In this document: piece by piece, positions 24,531 to 33,477 of the stretch
Layout: every line of letters begins with the position of its first letter
Position numbering within the stretch: position 1 is the first letter of the stretch
From: Aestuariirhabdus sp049985285
Lineage (GTDB): Bacteria > Pseudomonadota > Gammaproteobacteria > Pseudomonadales > Aestuariirhabdaceae
Length of the DNA: 64,000 nucleotides
Assembly (NCBI RefSeq): GCF_049985285.1
Contig: NZ_JBNIEU010000003.1
Coordinates: 62,001-126,000 of the forward strand
Direction of reading: 5' to 3'
Notes under the pieces: model-generated
Databases searched by the model: none
What the model was told of the DNA's origin: nothing
The model's input: only the letters and a program-made list of their open reading frames with translations
Program-made: the position numbers and the translations under genes

Positions 24531-25387
24531 GCTGTATCGGGCAGTATCTGTTTTAGGGCCCAGTTGAGGCTGGCACTGCCGGGTTCGGCGAAATCATCCA
24601 GCACACTGAAGTGGTTGCAGCCCTCGGCATCCCAACGCTCACAGGGTATGCCTTGGGTTCGCAGGTGGACGCCAAAAATATCACTCTGACGGTGAAATGC
24701 GACCGATTCCCGTTCGCCAACAACCAGTGCATAGGGAGTGCTCCAGAGCCCGTTAAGGCGCAGGGGGCTTAATTCGCGGGCAGAGTCAGAATGCATCCGC
24801 AGGGGGTCGTTGACGGGCGTGTGCAGTAGCGGGCTGAGCTCGAACAGGCCACTGAGGGAGAGCACACTGCCAATTCCATCGACCAGCTCCTCCCCCCAGC
24901 CCTGACATCCCATTAATCCGGCCAGGTGCCCCCCCGCGGAATGTCCGCTGAGGTGCAGGCGGTTGACCTCCAGTGGTAGTGACAGCCGCTCACGCCATAG
25001 GGTTATGAGGCGACCTTGGACGCTGCGAGCCAGTTCGCGCATCGATACTTCCGGGCACAGGGGGTATCCCAGCACGGCAAAGGGAATACCCTGTTGCAGA
25101 AAGGGGCGAGCGATAAAGCCGAAGGAATCGGGGTGTTGGGATTGCCAATAGCCTCCATGAATGAACAGGTGCAGATGGTCGCTGCGCACCGTCTCTGGCC
25201 AATAGAGGTCGATAAATTCCCTGGGATTTCCGGTGAGCAAAATTCGTTGTCTTTGGTACTCCTGGCGCAGGGTTTCGCTACGAGAGGACCAGCGCGCAAA
25301 ATATTCCGGATGTTCTGGTACAGCGCGACGCGCCATGTACTGTTGGCAAGCTTCCTCGCCGCTAATCTGAAGCAGGGGTTCGAGCAT
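24527..25387 (-). CDS. Alpha/beta hydrolase (arylformamidase/esterase-like) in the ABC transporter operon
   Basis: A serine hydrolase of the alpha/beta fold, 286 residues. The oxyanion-hole motif HGGYW and the nucleophile elbow GHSAGGH are clear, with the catalytic His probably in GCNHFSVLDDFAEPG near the C-terminus. This set resembles kynurenine formamidase and related small-ester or amide hydrolases. It begins 2 bp after livF, so it is the last gene of the Liv-type operon and may process the imported compound. The substrate is unknown. Confidence 0.85.
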   Translation of the reverse strand: MLEPLLQISGEEACQQYMARRAVPEHPEYFARWSSRSETLRQEYQRQRILLTGNPREFIDLYWPETVRSDHLHLFIHGGYWQSQHPDSFGFIARPFLQQGIPFAVLGYPLCPEVSMRELARSVQGRLITLWRERLSLPLEVNRLHLSGHSAGGHLAGLMGCQGWGEELVDGIGSVLSLSGLFELSPLLHTPVNDPLRMHSDSARELSPLRLNGLWSTPYALVVGERESVAFHRQSDIFGVHLRTQGIPCERWDAEGCNHFSVLDDFAEPGSASLNWALKQILPDTA

Positions 25388-25389
25388 GG

Positions 25390-26091
25390 TTAGACTCCCA
25401 GGTAGCGATACTTTAGTTCGGGGTCATCGCGCAGCAGTTGTATATCCCCCTCGTGCACGATGCGTCCTTTTTCCATAATGTAGTGTCTATCCGAGATGCG
25501 CATCAAGGCGTCGAGGTTTTTATCGATAATCAGGATCGACTCACCCTGTTGCTTTAACAGCTCCAGGCAGCTCCAGATCTCTTCTCGAATAAGGGGGGCG
25601 AGTCCTTCGGTTGCTTCGTCCAGGATGAGCAGCAGGGGGTTGGTCATTAGCGCCCGCCCTATTGCCAGCATCTGTTGCTCGCCACCGGAAAGGTTGGCGC
25701 CGAGGTGCTGCTGGCGATCCTTCAGGCGGGGAAAAAGCTGGTAGATCCGTTGCAAGCTCCAGGGGCTAGGCAGGCGGCGATGGTTAGCGGCGGTGGCGAT
25801 CAGGTTTTCCCGTACGCTCAGGGTGGGGAAGATTTGCCGGCCTTCGGGCACCAGGCCGATGCCTGCGCGGGCTACGCGATAGGGAGCGGCCCTCCTCAGG
25901 GGCTGGTTGTTAAAGCTGATCTCTCCGGCACTGATTCGGTTGAGGCCCATAATGGCGCGCACCGTCGTGGTTTTACCCATACCGTTTCGGCCCAGTAGAG
26001 TGATCACTTCCCCCTGCCGGATGGTTAATGACACGCCAAACAGAACCTGACTGCTGCCGTACCCCGCCTCGATTTGGCGAACTTCAAGCAT
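25390..26091 (-). CDS. ABC transporter ATPase, LivF type
   Basis: Nucleotide-binding subunit of a branched-chain-amino-acid-type (HAAT family) uptake transporter. Walker A GRNGMGKTT, the signature LSGGEQQMLAIGRAL and Walker B LLILDEATEGL are intact. I start it at the ATG at 26091, where LEVRQIEAGYGSSQVLFGVS begins as LivF proteins do; it overlaps the preceding gene by 8 bp. The two ATPases of the system differ, as in LivF/LivG. Substrate could be amino acids, urea or amides. Confidence 0.93.
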   Translation of the reverse strand: MLEVRQIEAGYGSSQVLFGVSLTIRQGEVITLLGRNGMGKTTTVRAIMGLNRISAGEISFNNQPLRRAAPYRVARAGIGLVPEGRQIFPTLSVRENLIATAANHRRLPSPWSLQRIYQLFPRLKDRQQHLGANLSGGEQQMLAIGRALMTNPLLLILDEATEGLAPLIREEIWSCLELLKQQGESILIIDKNLDALMRISDRHYIMEKGRIVHEGDIQLLRDDPELKYRYLGV

Positions 26092-26851
26092 CCTCGATTC
26101 CTCCGAGGTAGGCGGTGCGAACCTGAGGGTTGCTGCGGATGCTGTCGGCATCCCCGCAGGCGATTATCCGTCCGTAGACCAGCACGCTGATACGGTCGGC
26201 GAGGGCGAATACCGTTTCCATATCATGCTCAACAAACAAAATGCTTACCTCTTGCCCCAGCCGGCGTAGCGCTTCCACCATCTGCCAGCTTTCCTCCTGC
26301 CCCATACCTGCCATGGGTTCGTCGAGCAGCAGTAGTTTGGGCTGGGTGGCCAGAGCCATGGCGATCTCAAGCTGCCTGCGTTGACCGTGGGCGAGGTTGG
26401 CAGCGCGCCGCTCGCGCAGGTCGAACAGATTCAGTCGCTGTAAAATCTCATGGGCGGGGTTGAGCAGGGCGGGGTCGCTGGCGGCCGGGCGCCAAAATCG
26501 AAAGCTGTGGCCTTCGCGACTTTGCAAAGCCAACATCACGTTGTGCTCGACACTCATGCGGTCGAACAACGAGCTGGTCTGGTAGGTTCGCCCGAGACCA
26601 AGCCGAGCACGCTGGTAGACGGGTAGCCCACAGAGTTCCCGATTCTGAAACAATATGGACCCCCCATCGGACGGCAGCTCGCCGCTGATCTGATTGATGA
26701 GTGTGGTTTTGCCCGCACCGTTGGGACCAATAATGGCATGGATCTCTCCGGGCTCGAGACTGATTTCAACCTCGCGAGTGACCTCCAGTGCACCAAATTT
26801 TTTTGTCAGGCCGCGAATATGCAGCAGCGGGGGAGGCGTGAAATCAACCAT
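26084..26851 (-). CDS. ABC transporter ATPase, LivG type
   Basis: Second nucleotide-binding subunit of the same transporter. Walker A GPNGAGKTT, the LivG-type signature LAHGQRRQLEIAMAL, Walker B LLLLDEPMAGM and the switch His in FVEHDM are present. The ATG at 26851 overlaps the LivM stop by 8 bp, like the next junction, pointing to translational coupling; an alternative start lies at 26878. Confidence 0.93.
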   Translation of the reverse strand: MVDFTPPPLLHIRGLTKKFGALEVTREVEISLEPGEIHAIIGPNGAGKTTLINQISGELPSDGGSILFQNRELCGLPVYQRARLGLGRTYQTSSLFDRMSVEHNVMLALQSREGHSFRFWRPAASDPALLNPAHEILQRLNLFDLRERRAANLAHGQRRQLEIAMALATQPKLLLLDEPMAGMGQEESWQMVEALRRLGQEVSILFVEHDMETVFALADRISVLVYGRIIACGDADSIRSNPQVRTAYLGGIEDA

Positions 26852-27842
26852 CTTCCGCCTCCCTGCCCGCCAGTACACCGTAGATTCCTTTGCGGGAAAA
26901 GAGCACCACCAGAATTAACAGTGGGCCGAGAATCAGCTGCCAGTGTTCGGTATACCCGGCCAGTATCTCCTCCATCAAAAGGTAAGTGATGGCGCCGATC
27001 ACCGGGCCAACCAGAGTGCCAAGCCCGCCCAGAATAACCATCACCATCAGCACTCCCGACAGATGCCAGCTAAGCAGGTCAGGGCTGACGAATTCGGTAT
27101 GGTTGGCGAGTAACCCGCCCGCCAACCCTGCGCCCATGCCGGCGATAACAAAGGCCAGTAGTTGATAGCGATAGGTGGCAAATCCCAGCGCCTCGAGTTT
27201 TTTCTCGTTCTGTTTGCCGGCTCTAATCACCTGCCCGAAACGGGCATTAAGCAGGCGTTGGATGATCCACCCGTAAGCGAGCAAGCAGGCAAGGCAGAGC
27301 GCGTAAAAATGCAGGTCATTGTAAAGGTCTAGCCCGGGCAGCAGGTTGCGGCCCCCCATCGAAAGACCATCTTCACCTCCGTAGCGGTACAGGGAGATAA
27401 AGAGGTAGTAGAGCATCTGCGCGAAGGCGAGGGTGATCATAATAAAATGAATACCCCGGGTGCGCAGACTCATCGCACCAAATATTAACGCGCCCAGGCC
27501 GGCGGCGATCATGGCCAATGGTAGACTGACCAGTGCCAGTTCGGTTCCGTTCCAGTTTCCGGGTAAAAAAACCACAGGGCTTGCGTCCATGACGTGGAAC
27601 GACAGAATGCCTACGGTATAGGCACCGATGCCGATATAGGCGGCATGGCCAAAACTGACCAGTCCGCCGTAGCCTATCAGGAGATCAAGGCTCACCGCTG
27701 CCAACCCATAGATCAGCATGCGGCTGGCCATAGACAGTAGGTAGCCATCCTCTGTCAGGTGTGCATAAAGCGGCAATAGCAGCGCCGCCGCGGCGAGTAG
27801 TGCGTAGATGATAAAGCGTCGGGTTATTCGGGGAGTGGTCAT
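26844..27842 (-). CDS. ABC transporter permease, LivM type
   Basis: A 332-residue inner-membrane subunit with about ten helices and the LivM segment LDLLIGYGGLVSFGHAAYIGIGAY near residue 60, as well as ARFGQVIRAGKQNEKKLEALG, the cytoplasmic loop that contacts the ATPases. Its ATG overlaps the LivH stop by 4 bp. Function follows from the operon. Confidence 0.93.
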   Translation of the reverse strand: MTTPRITRRFIIYALLAAAALLLPLYAHLTEDGYLLSMASRMLIYGLAAVSLDLLIGYGGLVSFGHAAYIGIGAYTVGILSFHVMDASPVVFLPGNWNGTELALVSLPLAMIAAGLGALIFGAMSLRTRGIHFIMITLAFAQMLYYLFISLYRYGGEDGLSMGGRNLLPGLDLYNDLHFYALCLACLLAYGWIIQRLLNARFGQVIRAGKQNEKKLEALGFATYRYQLLAFVIAGMGAGLAGGLLANHTEFVSPDLLSWHLSGVLMVMVILGGLGTLVGPVIGAITYLLMEEILAGYTEHWQLILGPLLILVVLFSRKGIYGVLAGREAEDG

Positions 27843-28750
27843 TGGGTAGGAAACAGGCCCGCCGGGCGCCAGATGAGAATGAGCGCCATCAGCAGATAGA
27901 TGGCAATGGACGCCAGGGAGGCACCGATGTTATTTGCCGCGTCGGCACTTAAAACCAATGCGAGAATGCCGGGCAGATATGCCCGGCCCAGGGTGTCGAC
28001 TACTCCGACCAGAAGTGCACCCACCAGGGCCCCTTTGATGGAGCCGATGCCACCGATGACGATCACCACAAACGTGAGAATCAAGACGCCTTCGCCCATG
28101 CCCACCTCCACCGATAGCAGTGGCCCCACCAGTGCACCGGACAGACCCGCCAGCATAGCGCCCAGGCCGAATACCAGGGTGTAAAGCAAAGAGATATTAA
28201 CGCCCAGCGCGCTGACCATTTCGCGGTTGCTGGCCCCGGCCCGAATTAGCATGCCGAGGCGGGTGCGATTTACCAGTAAAAACAGCCCCACCGCGACCAG
28301 CAATCCAACACCAATAACCGCCAGTCGGTAGGCGGGGTAGGGAGCACCGGGAATCAACTCTACAGTGCCACTAAGCCAGGAGGGAACGTTAAGGTAGAGC
28401 GGTTGTGGACCAAACAAAATTTTGGTGAGTTCATTAAAAAACAGGATAAGGCCAAAAGTCGCTAGCACCTGGTCCAGGTGGTCGCGATCGTAGAGGCGGC
28501 GCAGTGCCACAAGCTCCAGCAGTACGCCGCAGAGACCCGCGCTTAATAGTGCCGCGAGCAAGCCCAATACAAAGGAGCCGGTTATGCCCGTGACAGCGGC
28601 TGCGCCATAGGCTCCCACCATGTATAACGATCCATGGGCGAGGTTGATTAGCCCCATGATGCCAAATACCAGAGTGAGTCCGGCCGCCATCAAAAACAGC
28701 ATAAAGCCGAGCTGTAAACCATTGAGAAGCTGTTCAAGAAACAACAACAT
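27839..28750 (-). CDS. ABC transporter permease, LivH type
   Basis: A 303-residue permease with the LivH family features LNGLQLGFMLFLMAAGLTLV, GIMGLINLAHGSLYMVGAY and the coupling loop RTRLGMLIRAGASNREMVSALG. It pairs with the LivM protein to form the channel. It is separated from the upstream binding-protein gene by 199 bp holding a large dyad. Confidence 0.94.
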   Translation of the reverse strand: MLLFLEQLLNGLQLGFMLFLMAAGLTLVFGIMGLINLAHGSLYMVGAYGAAAVTGITGSFVLGLLAALLSAGLCGVLLELVALRRLYDRDHLDQVLATFGLILFFNELTKILFGPQPLYLNVPSWLSGTVELIPGAPYPAYRLAVIGVGLLVAVGLFLLVNRTRLGMLIRAGASNREMVSALGVNISLLYTLVFGLGAMLAGLSGALVGPLLSVEVGMGEGVLILTFVVIVIGGIGSIKGALVGALLVGVVDTLGRAYLPGILALVLSADAANNIGASLASIAIYLLMALILIWRPAGLFPTQ

Positions 28751-28822
28751 AGACGTTATTATTGGCCTGATTGAGTGTTAAATATGAGTGCTCAGGGGCT
28801 CTGCGTGCAAGTCCGGAAGAGC

Positions 28823-28916
28823 GAACTATAAAACGGCCACTGAGGTTGTCAGTTGGATTGAAGCGGTATGAACACCGAGTTCTCCGTGTTCCCACCACCT
28901 GACCGTTCTATAGTCC
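28823..28916 (-). other. Large imperfect inverted repeat between the binding-protein and permease genes
   Basis: GAACTATAAAACGG (28823-28836) and CCGTTCTATAGTCC (28903-28916) are complementary at 12 of 14 positions. Inside lies a second, tighter hairpin, GAACACCGAG-TT-CTCCGTGTTC (28870-28891), with one mismatch. No T tract follows. It could shield the 3' end of the binding-protein mRNA and so raise its level over the permease genes, as hairpins do in other ABC operons; it might instead be a mobile-element remnant. Confidence 0.45.
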
Positions 28917-28949
28917 GTCAAGATAACAGCGGACGTAATGCCATGTTAC

Positions 28950-30119
28950 CTAAAGGGAGCAGTTATCGGCATAGGCGTCCTGATGGTCGCGCAGGCCCAC
29001 TCCAATTACGCGGTTGCTCAGTACCCCGCTGTCATCCTGGTAAACCTCGCGAATATAAATATCCTGAATAGGATGTTGATTGTTGCCAAAGCGGAAATCC
29101 CCCCTCACCGAGTCGAAGTCGGCTTTCTTCAATGCTGCCCGGAAAGCCTCCTTGTCGGCAATGTGCCCTCCGGTCGATGCCAGCGCCGAGGCGATCAGGC
29201 GTGCGGCGTCGTAACCCTGGCTGGCATAAAGCGATGGCAGGCGGTCATAGGTTTGTTGAAAGTCTTTGACAAAGCGTTTGTTCGCTTCGTTATCGAGGTC
29301 TTTGCTCCACTGTGAGCTATTAATGACTCCCAGTGCCGAATCGCCGGTTGCCTTGAGTATGCCCTGGTCGAAGGAGAAGGCGGGGCCGAACAGTGGCGCC
29401 GTCGTCGCGAGTCCTGCCTGTTGGTACTGCTTGAGGAAACTGATGCCCATGCCGCCGGGAAGAAAAAAGAAAACAGCGTCAGGTTTGGCGGCGCGTAGCG
29501 CAGCAAGTTCGGTGGCGTAGTCGGTTTGGCCCAGTTTGGTGTATACCTCACCTGCGATAGAGCCGTTAAAAAAGCGTTTAAAACCGGTTAGCGCATCTTT
29601 CCCTGCGGGGTAGTTCGGCGCCAGGATATATACGTTTTTATAATTCTTGTCGCTGAGATACTGGCCCATCGCCTCATGCAGGTTATCGTTTTGCCAGGCG
29701 ACATTAAAGTAGTTGGCCGAGCAGCCGCTACCGGCGAGTTTTGAGGGGCCTGCATTGGGGCTGATATAGAGAGTACCCGATTTAGTCACTGAGGGCACAA
29801 CGGCCATGGCCAGGTTTGACCAGACGATACCGGTGAGCAGATCGACACGCTCTTTTTTGGTGAGTCGGTTTGCGATCTGTTTCGCTTTGCCAGGGTTACG
29901 GGCGTCATCTTCGATCATAAGCTCAACCGGGTAGCCTCCAAGCTTGCCCTGCTCCTGGTCGACAGCGAGCTTAAAGCCGTCGCGGATATCAATGCCCAAT
30001 GAAGATCCCCCACCGCTGAGGGTGGTGATCATTCCGATTTTTACCGGCTCTGCCGCGCTCGTTATTGAAGCGCCAAACAGGAGTAATGGCACCATTGTAT
30101 TTCGCAGGTACTTGACCAT
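28950..30119 (-). CDS. ABC transporter substrate-binding protein, branched-chain amino acid/amide type
   Basis: Periplasmic receptor of the Liv-type transporter, 389 residues. I chose the ATG at 30119, preceded by AAAGGAAG; a longer frame to 30224 lacks a ribosome site. The signal peptide ends near SAA-EP (residue 24). The mature protein begins VKIGMITTLSGGGSSLGIDI, as peripla_BP_6 proteins do, with two Rossmann-like lobes. The set (binding protein, two permeases, two ATPases, hydrolase) forms one operon on the minus strand. The ligand is not determined. Confidence 0.93.
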   Translation of the reverse strand: MVKYLRNTMVPLLLFGASITSAAEPVKIGMITTLSGGGSSLGIDIRDGFKLAVDQEQGKLGGYPVELMIEDDARNPGKAKQIANRLTKKERVDLLTGIVWSNLAMAVVPSVTKSGTLYISPNAGPSKLAGSGCSANYFNVAWQNDNLHEAMGQYLSDKNYKNVYILAPNYPAGKDALTGFKRFFNGSIAGEVYTKLGQTDYATELAALRAAKPDAVFFFLPGGMGISFLKQYQQAGLATTAPLFGPAFSFDQGILKATGDSALGVINSSQWSKDLDNEANKRFVKDFQQTYDRLPSLYASQGYDAARLIASALASTGGHIADKEAFRAALKKADFDSVRGDFRFGNNQHPIQDIYIREVYQDDSGVLSNRVIGVGLRDHQDAYADNCSL

Positions 30120-30277
30120 GGTTTGCTTCCTTTTGATGGTTGATCCAGTCGTTATTGTTGTTAACAGCCCAGCGCTTGCTCCTCGATTGCTGCTGCAAGT
30201 TGGCGTGGGGCGGACGTTCCACATAAACTACCTGAGTTTGATGGCAGATAACAGCGCGGTACGCGCAGGGAACAGTA

Positions 30278-30934
30278 ATGGATAACAAGTCGCCCGTGCC
30301 TGAAAAAATAGGTCAATATCGTGATGCGTCACGTTCCGAGTTTTGGGATGTGCGCATTGAGGAGGGGGTGATGCCCTGGGATGCTGGAGGGGTTCCCCGG
30401 CAGCTGGCGTGCTGGATCGACAACGTATCATCCATCGGAAAAGTCGTTATACCTGGCTGCGGTAGTGGCTACGAAGCGGTTGCCTTTGCCAGCGCCGGCG
30501 CCAAGGTTACCGCCATCGATTTCAGCGCTAGCGCTCTGGCAGTGGCACGAGAAAACATAGGTGATGCACCGGTTGAGCTGCGTCAGGAGGATGTGTTTAC
30601 CAGTTCGGTGGCTGAGGTCGAGGCGGATCTGGTCTATGAGCGCGCGTTTCTGGCGGCTATCCCCGAACGATTGCGGGAAACCTATAGTCGCTGGGTGGCT
30701 AACCAGGTTCGTCCGGGAGGGCTTCTACTGGGTTACTTTCTGCTGGGCGAGGGGCGCGGTGGTCCCCCATTTCCTATTCTCGGGGAGCAGCTTGATCAAC
30801 TGTTGTCCCCGTCGTTTGAATGTATTGATAGACAACCGGTGACCGATTCGCTGGAAGTGTTTCAGGGGCAGGAGTGCTGGCAGGTTTGGCGGCGGAAGAT
30901 GTGCGCCGGGAGGGAGCAAAATAATGCTGGATAA
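30278..30934 (+). CDS. SAM-dependent methyltransferase, TPMT (thiopurine S-methyltransferase) family
   Basis: A 218-residue class I methyltransferase. Motif I is PGCGSGYEAVAFASAGAKVT, and the N-terminal WDVRIEEGVMPWDAGGVP contains the family's W-x4-MPWD-type lead-in. Bacterial relatives methylate thiols, selenium or tellurium compounds, so a detoxification role is possible; the ring-methylating activity is not implied. AGGGA precedes the ATG, and the gene is divergent from the ABC operon. It overlaps the next small gene by 11 bp. Confidence 0.85.
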   Translation: MDNKSPVPEKIGQYRDASRSEFWDVRIEEGVMPWDAGGVPRQLACWIDNVSSIGKVVIPGCGSGYEAVAFASAGAKVTAIDFSASALAVARENIGDAPVELRQEDVFTSSVAEVEADLVYERAFLAAIPERLRETYSRWVANQVRPGGLLLGYFLLGEGRGGPPFPILGEQLDQLLSPSFECIDRQPVTDSLEVFQGQECWQVWRRKMCAGREQNNAG

Positions 30935-31232
30935 ACTGGAGCGGGGGTTAAATTCGATCTCTGATCAAAACTGGAGTTGGTGGCCCCTTGTATTCTTGCG
31001 CCCCCAACAAGAAGTGCCGATCGATAACAGACTCCTGGTCAAGCTGACCGCTGTTTTCGGTTCGTTGGCGGGCGTATTGATTGTGATGCTGTTGGTCTAT
31101 TACAGGGTTCCATTGGATGCTAAACGAGTAATAATCGCTTTGTTGGTTGGACTGAGTGTTTACGTCGTTATCTACCGCGTGAGCTTCTTCTGGGCCTGGA
31201 ATCGGAGAGCAAGGCGTTTGGCCAGAGTCTGA
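30924..31232 (+). CDS. Small membrane protein, unknown function
   Basis: A 102-residue protein with two predicted helices (about residues 38-58 and 68-90), a hydrophilic N-terminus containing WSWWPLVFLRPQQEVPIDNR and a basic C-terminus. GGGAG precedes the ATG. The 11-bp overlap with the methyltransferase gene shows translational coupling. No family is recognised. Confidence 0.75.
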   Translation: MLDKLERGLNSISDQNWSWWPLVFLRPQQEVPIDNRLLVKLTAVFGSLAGVLIVMLLVYYRVPLDAKRVIIALLVGLSVYVVIYRVSFFWAWNRRARRLARV

Positions 31233-31708
31233 TCATATTTGCTCGCACTATGATTTATGGTCTTTATCGAAACAGCATAGGGTACGACCTGCGCGCAACT
31301 TTCTTATGTCTACCAGTTCACGTTTTTCTATTTCTGTATCAGGCTTTAGCCGTGGCTTGTACTCTCAAGCGGTAACGCTATTGATAGGGTTCGGTGGTAG
31401 TGGTTGCGCTTTTTATGCTTTGTAAACAACTGATTCTAATAATTATTATGAGCGTTGATTATATTTCCTTAGGGTTTGGAAAGTATCAGTTTTTGATGTG
31501 CTATTCGAGTCAACTCCTGTTGACGCGTTTTTCTCAGATATTGATTTGATGGAGGTCAAAAAACAACCACTCCCTGGGCGAGTATGCTGTTCGCTGCGTT
31601 CTGTAGGCCCTGCCTCGTAGTATGGCCGCGTAACCGATTGGCTGTCCCGTACAGAAGTGCGGAGTGTGATGTCCACAAACGGAGAAGGTTTTCAGAAGGA
31701 GTTGATGT
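31233..31708. other. 476-bp AT-richer gap upstream of the chemoreceptor gene
   Basis: No gene is supported. The first 300 bp look noticeably richer in A and T than their surroundings and hold only short frames without ribosome sites, such as a 41-codon frame from 31250. The gap presumably carries the promoter of the chemoreceptor gene, but no clear FliA-type (TAAA/GCCGATAA) promoter was found. Confidence 0.5.
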
Positions 31709-33349
31709 ATGGACAAGCTGCTGGGGAGTTTTAGTGTACGCGCTCGACTGTTTGCTTTGGTTGGAATCGTCATGTTTGGGATGATTTCACTGCAGGTGTT
31801 GAGTCTCAAAGAGATGTGGTTCGACCTTAATAAAACCAAGGAAACCGAACTGACGACATTGATCGACACAGCCTATTCGCTGATCGATCGGCAAGAGAAG
31901 CTGGTTGCGATCGGTGCCAAGAGTCAAACTGAAGGAATAGAAGAGGCGCTAGCGGATCTGCGCTCGTTACGCTATGCCGGGAATGAGTATTTTTTTGTAC
32001 TGGATACTAGTCATCGTATGCTCATGCATCCTATCAAGCCTGCACTGGAGGGTAAGGATATCTCCGGGCTCACTGATGCCGAGGGTAACGCTTTCCTCAA
32101 GAATATGGTCGACAACGCCGTGCGAGATGGCGACAGTTTCACTCACTACCAGTGGCCACGACAGGGGCAGGAGGGTAACTTTCCCAAGCTCTCCTACGCA
32201 CGATTTCACAGTGACTGGGGGTGGGTCGTAGGCACCGGCGTGTATATTGATGACCTGGAAGCTGTTTTTTGGAGTGAAGTAAAGATCGCCACGGGTTATC
32301 TATTGGTTTGCCTGCTGGTCGCCCTGGGGACAGCTGTGCTGATCAGCCGTAGTATTGTCCGGCCGGTGGAAAAACTGAGCGAAACAATGCGCGCAGCAGC
32401 GGCCAACAGCGACTTAACCTTGCGCACGGCCGTTGACAGCCGTGATGAGTTTGGCCAGATGTCCCGTGCCTTTGACGGCATGATGGAGCGCTTCAATACC
32501 ATGATCCTGGAGATGATCGCTGCGATCAGCCAGGTCTCCTCGGCGGCGACCGAACTCTCTGCGACCACTGAACAGACCAGCGCGGGCATGGCGGTGCAGG
32601 AGCAGGAAACCACTATGGTGGCGACCGCGATGAGCCAGATGAATGCCACCGTGCACGAAGTGGCGAAAAATATATCCGAAGCAGCCCGTGCTTCCCGCGA
32701 GGGGGCGGATGCGGCGATCGAAGGTCGCAGCGTGGTGGATCACAATGTACGGGTCGTTCAGCAACTCGCCGAGCGGCTGAATGATACCTCCGAAATCACC
32801 CAAAACCTGAAAAACGAAAGTGAAAGCATCGGCACCATCCTCGAGGTGATCAACGGTATCGCCGAGCAGACCAACCTGTTAGCGCTTAACGCCGCGATCG
32901 AAGCCGCCCGCGCGGGTGAGCAGGGCAGGGGGTTTGCCGTGGTTGCCGATGAGGTCCGTACCCTGTCGCAACGAACTAGTGAATCCACCAACGAAATCTA
33001 TGAGGTGATCAAGCGTTTACAGGACGGTGCCCAGAATGCGGCCCAGGCGATGTTGCAGAGCCGTGACGAGGCAGCAAACGCAGCCCGGGAAGCGGGTCGT
33101 GCCGGAGACGCGTTGCAGACCATCACCAATGAGATCGAGCAGGTCGATGCGATGACCGCGCAGATTGCCAGTGCCTCGGAGGAGCAATCCTCGGTGGCCG
33201 AAGAGATCAGCCGCAATATCGATAACATCAGTCATATCACCGAGGAGAGTACCCAGGGCACCCAACAGATCGCCCGGGCCAGCGAGGAGTTGGCTGTGCT
33301 GTCCGAGCATCTGCAGGAGGTCTCCGGGCGATTCACTGTGCACAGTTAA
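31709..33349 (+). CDS. Methyl-accepting chemotaxis protein with single Cache sensor domain
   Basis: A 546-residue transmembrane chemoreceptor. Order: TM helix (about 9-31), periplasmic sCache_2-like domain (about 33-185, with YAGNEYFFVLDTSHRMLMHP and DWGWVVGTGVYIDD), second TM (about 190-212), HAMP (about 213-268) and the cytoplasmic signalling helix bundle. The hairpin tip EQTNLLALNAAIEAARAGEQ is canonical. Family-type single Cache domains often sense small organic acids. AGAAGGAG precedes the ATG. The last residues lack a CheR-docking pentapeptide. Confidence 0.95.
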   Translation: MDKLLGSFSVRARLFALVGIVMFGMISLQVLSLKEMWFDLNKTKETELTTLIDTAYSLIDRQEKLVAIGAKSQTEGIEEALADLRSLRYAGNEYFFVLDTSHRMLMHPIKPALEGKDISGLTDAEGNAFLKNMVDNAVRDGDSFTHYQWPRQGQEGNFPKLSYARFHSDWGWVVGTGVYIDDLEAVFWSEVKIATGYLLVCLLVALGTAVLISRSIVRPVEKLSETMRAAAANSDLTLRTAVDSRDEFGQMSRAFDGMMERFNTMILEMIAAISQVSSAATELSATTEQTSAGMAVQEQETTMVATAMSQMNATVHEVAKNISEAARASREGADAAIEGRSVVDHNVRVVQQLAERLNDTSEITQNLKNESESIGTILEVINGIAEQTNLLALNAAIEAARAGEQGRGFAVVADEVRTLSQRTSESTNEIYEVIKRLQDGAQNAAQAMLQSRDEAANAAREAGRAGDALQTITNEIEQVDAMTAQIASASEEQSSVAEEISRNIDNISHITEESTQGTQQIARASEELAVLSEHLQEVSGRFTVHS

Positions 33350-33365
33350 GCTATAAGCGATCGAC

Positions 33366-33408
33366 CCTGTCCGTTGGTGATAATGATGACCGTCGGGCAG
33401 GCTTTTTT
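33366..33408 (+). terminator. Terminator of the chemoreceptor gene
   Basis: CCTGTCCG (33366-33373) pairs with CGGGCAGG (33394-33401), one G-U pair included, and CTTTTTT follows. The loop is long at 20 nt. Confidence 0.7.
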
Positions 33409-33477
33409 GTGTGCTTGGGGTAGGCTTGCCTCTGAAGGCGCAAAGTAGATCGCATCGCAAGCGGGTAAGGCAGTAGT

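Noticed and set aside
28801..28930. Group II intron fragment in the Liv operon gap
   Set aside because: Some short phrases looked intron-like, but no domain V, no boundary sequence and no reverse transcriptase are present.
31250..31375. 41-codon plus-strand frame in the gap before the chemoreceptor gene
   Set aside because: No Shine-Dalgarno sequence, no promoter and no recognisable protein features.
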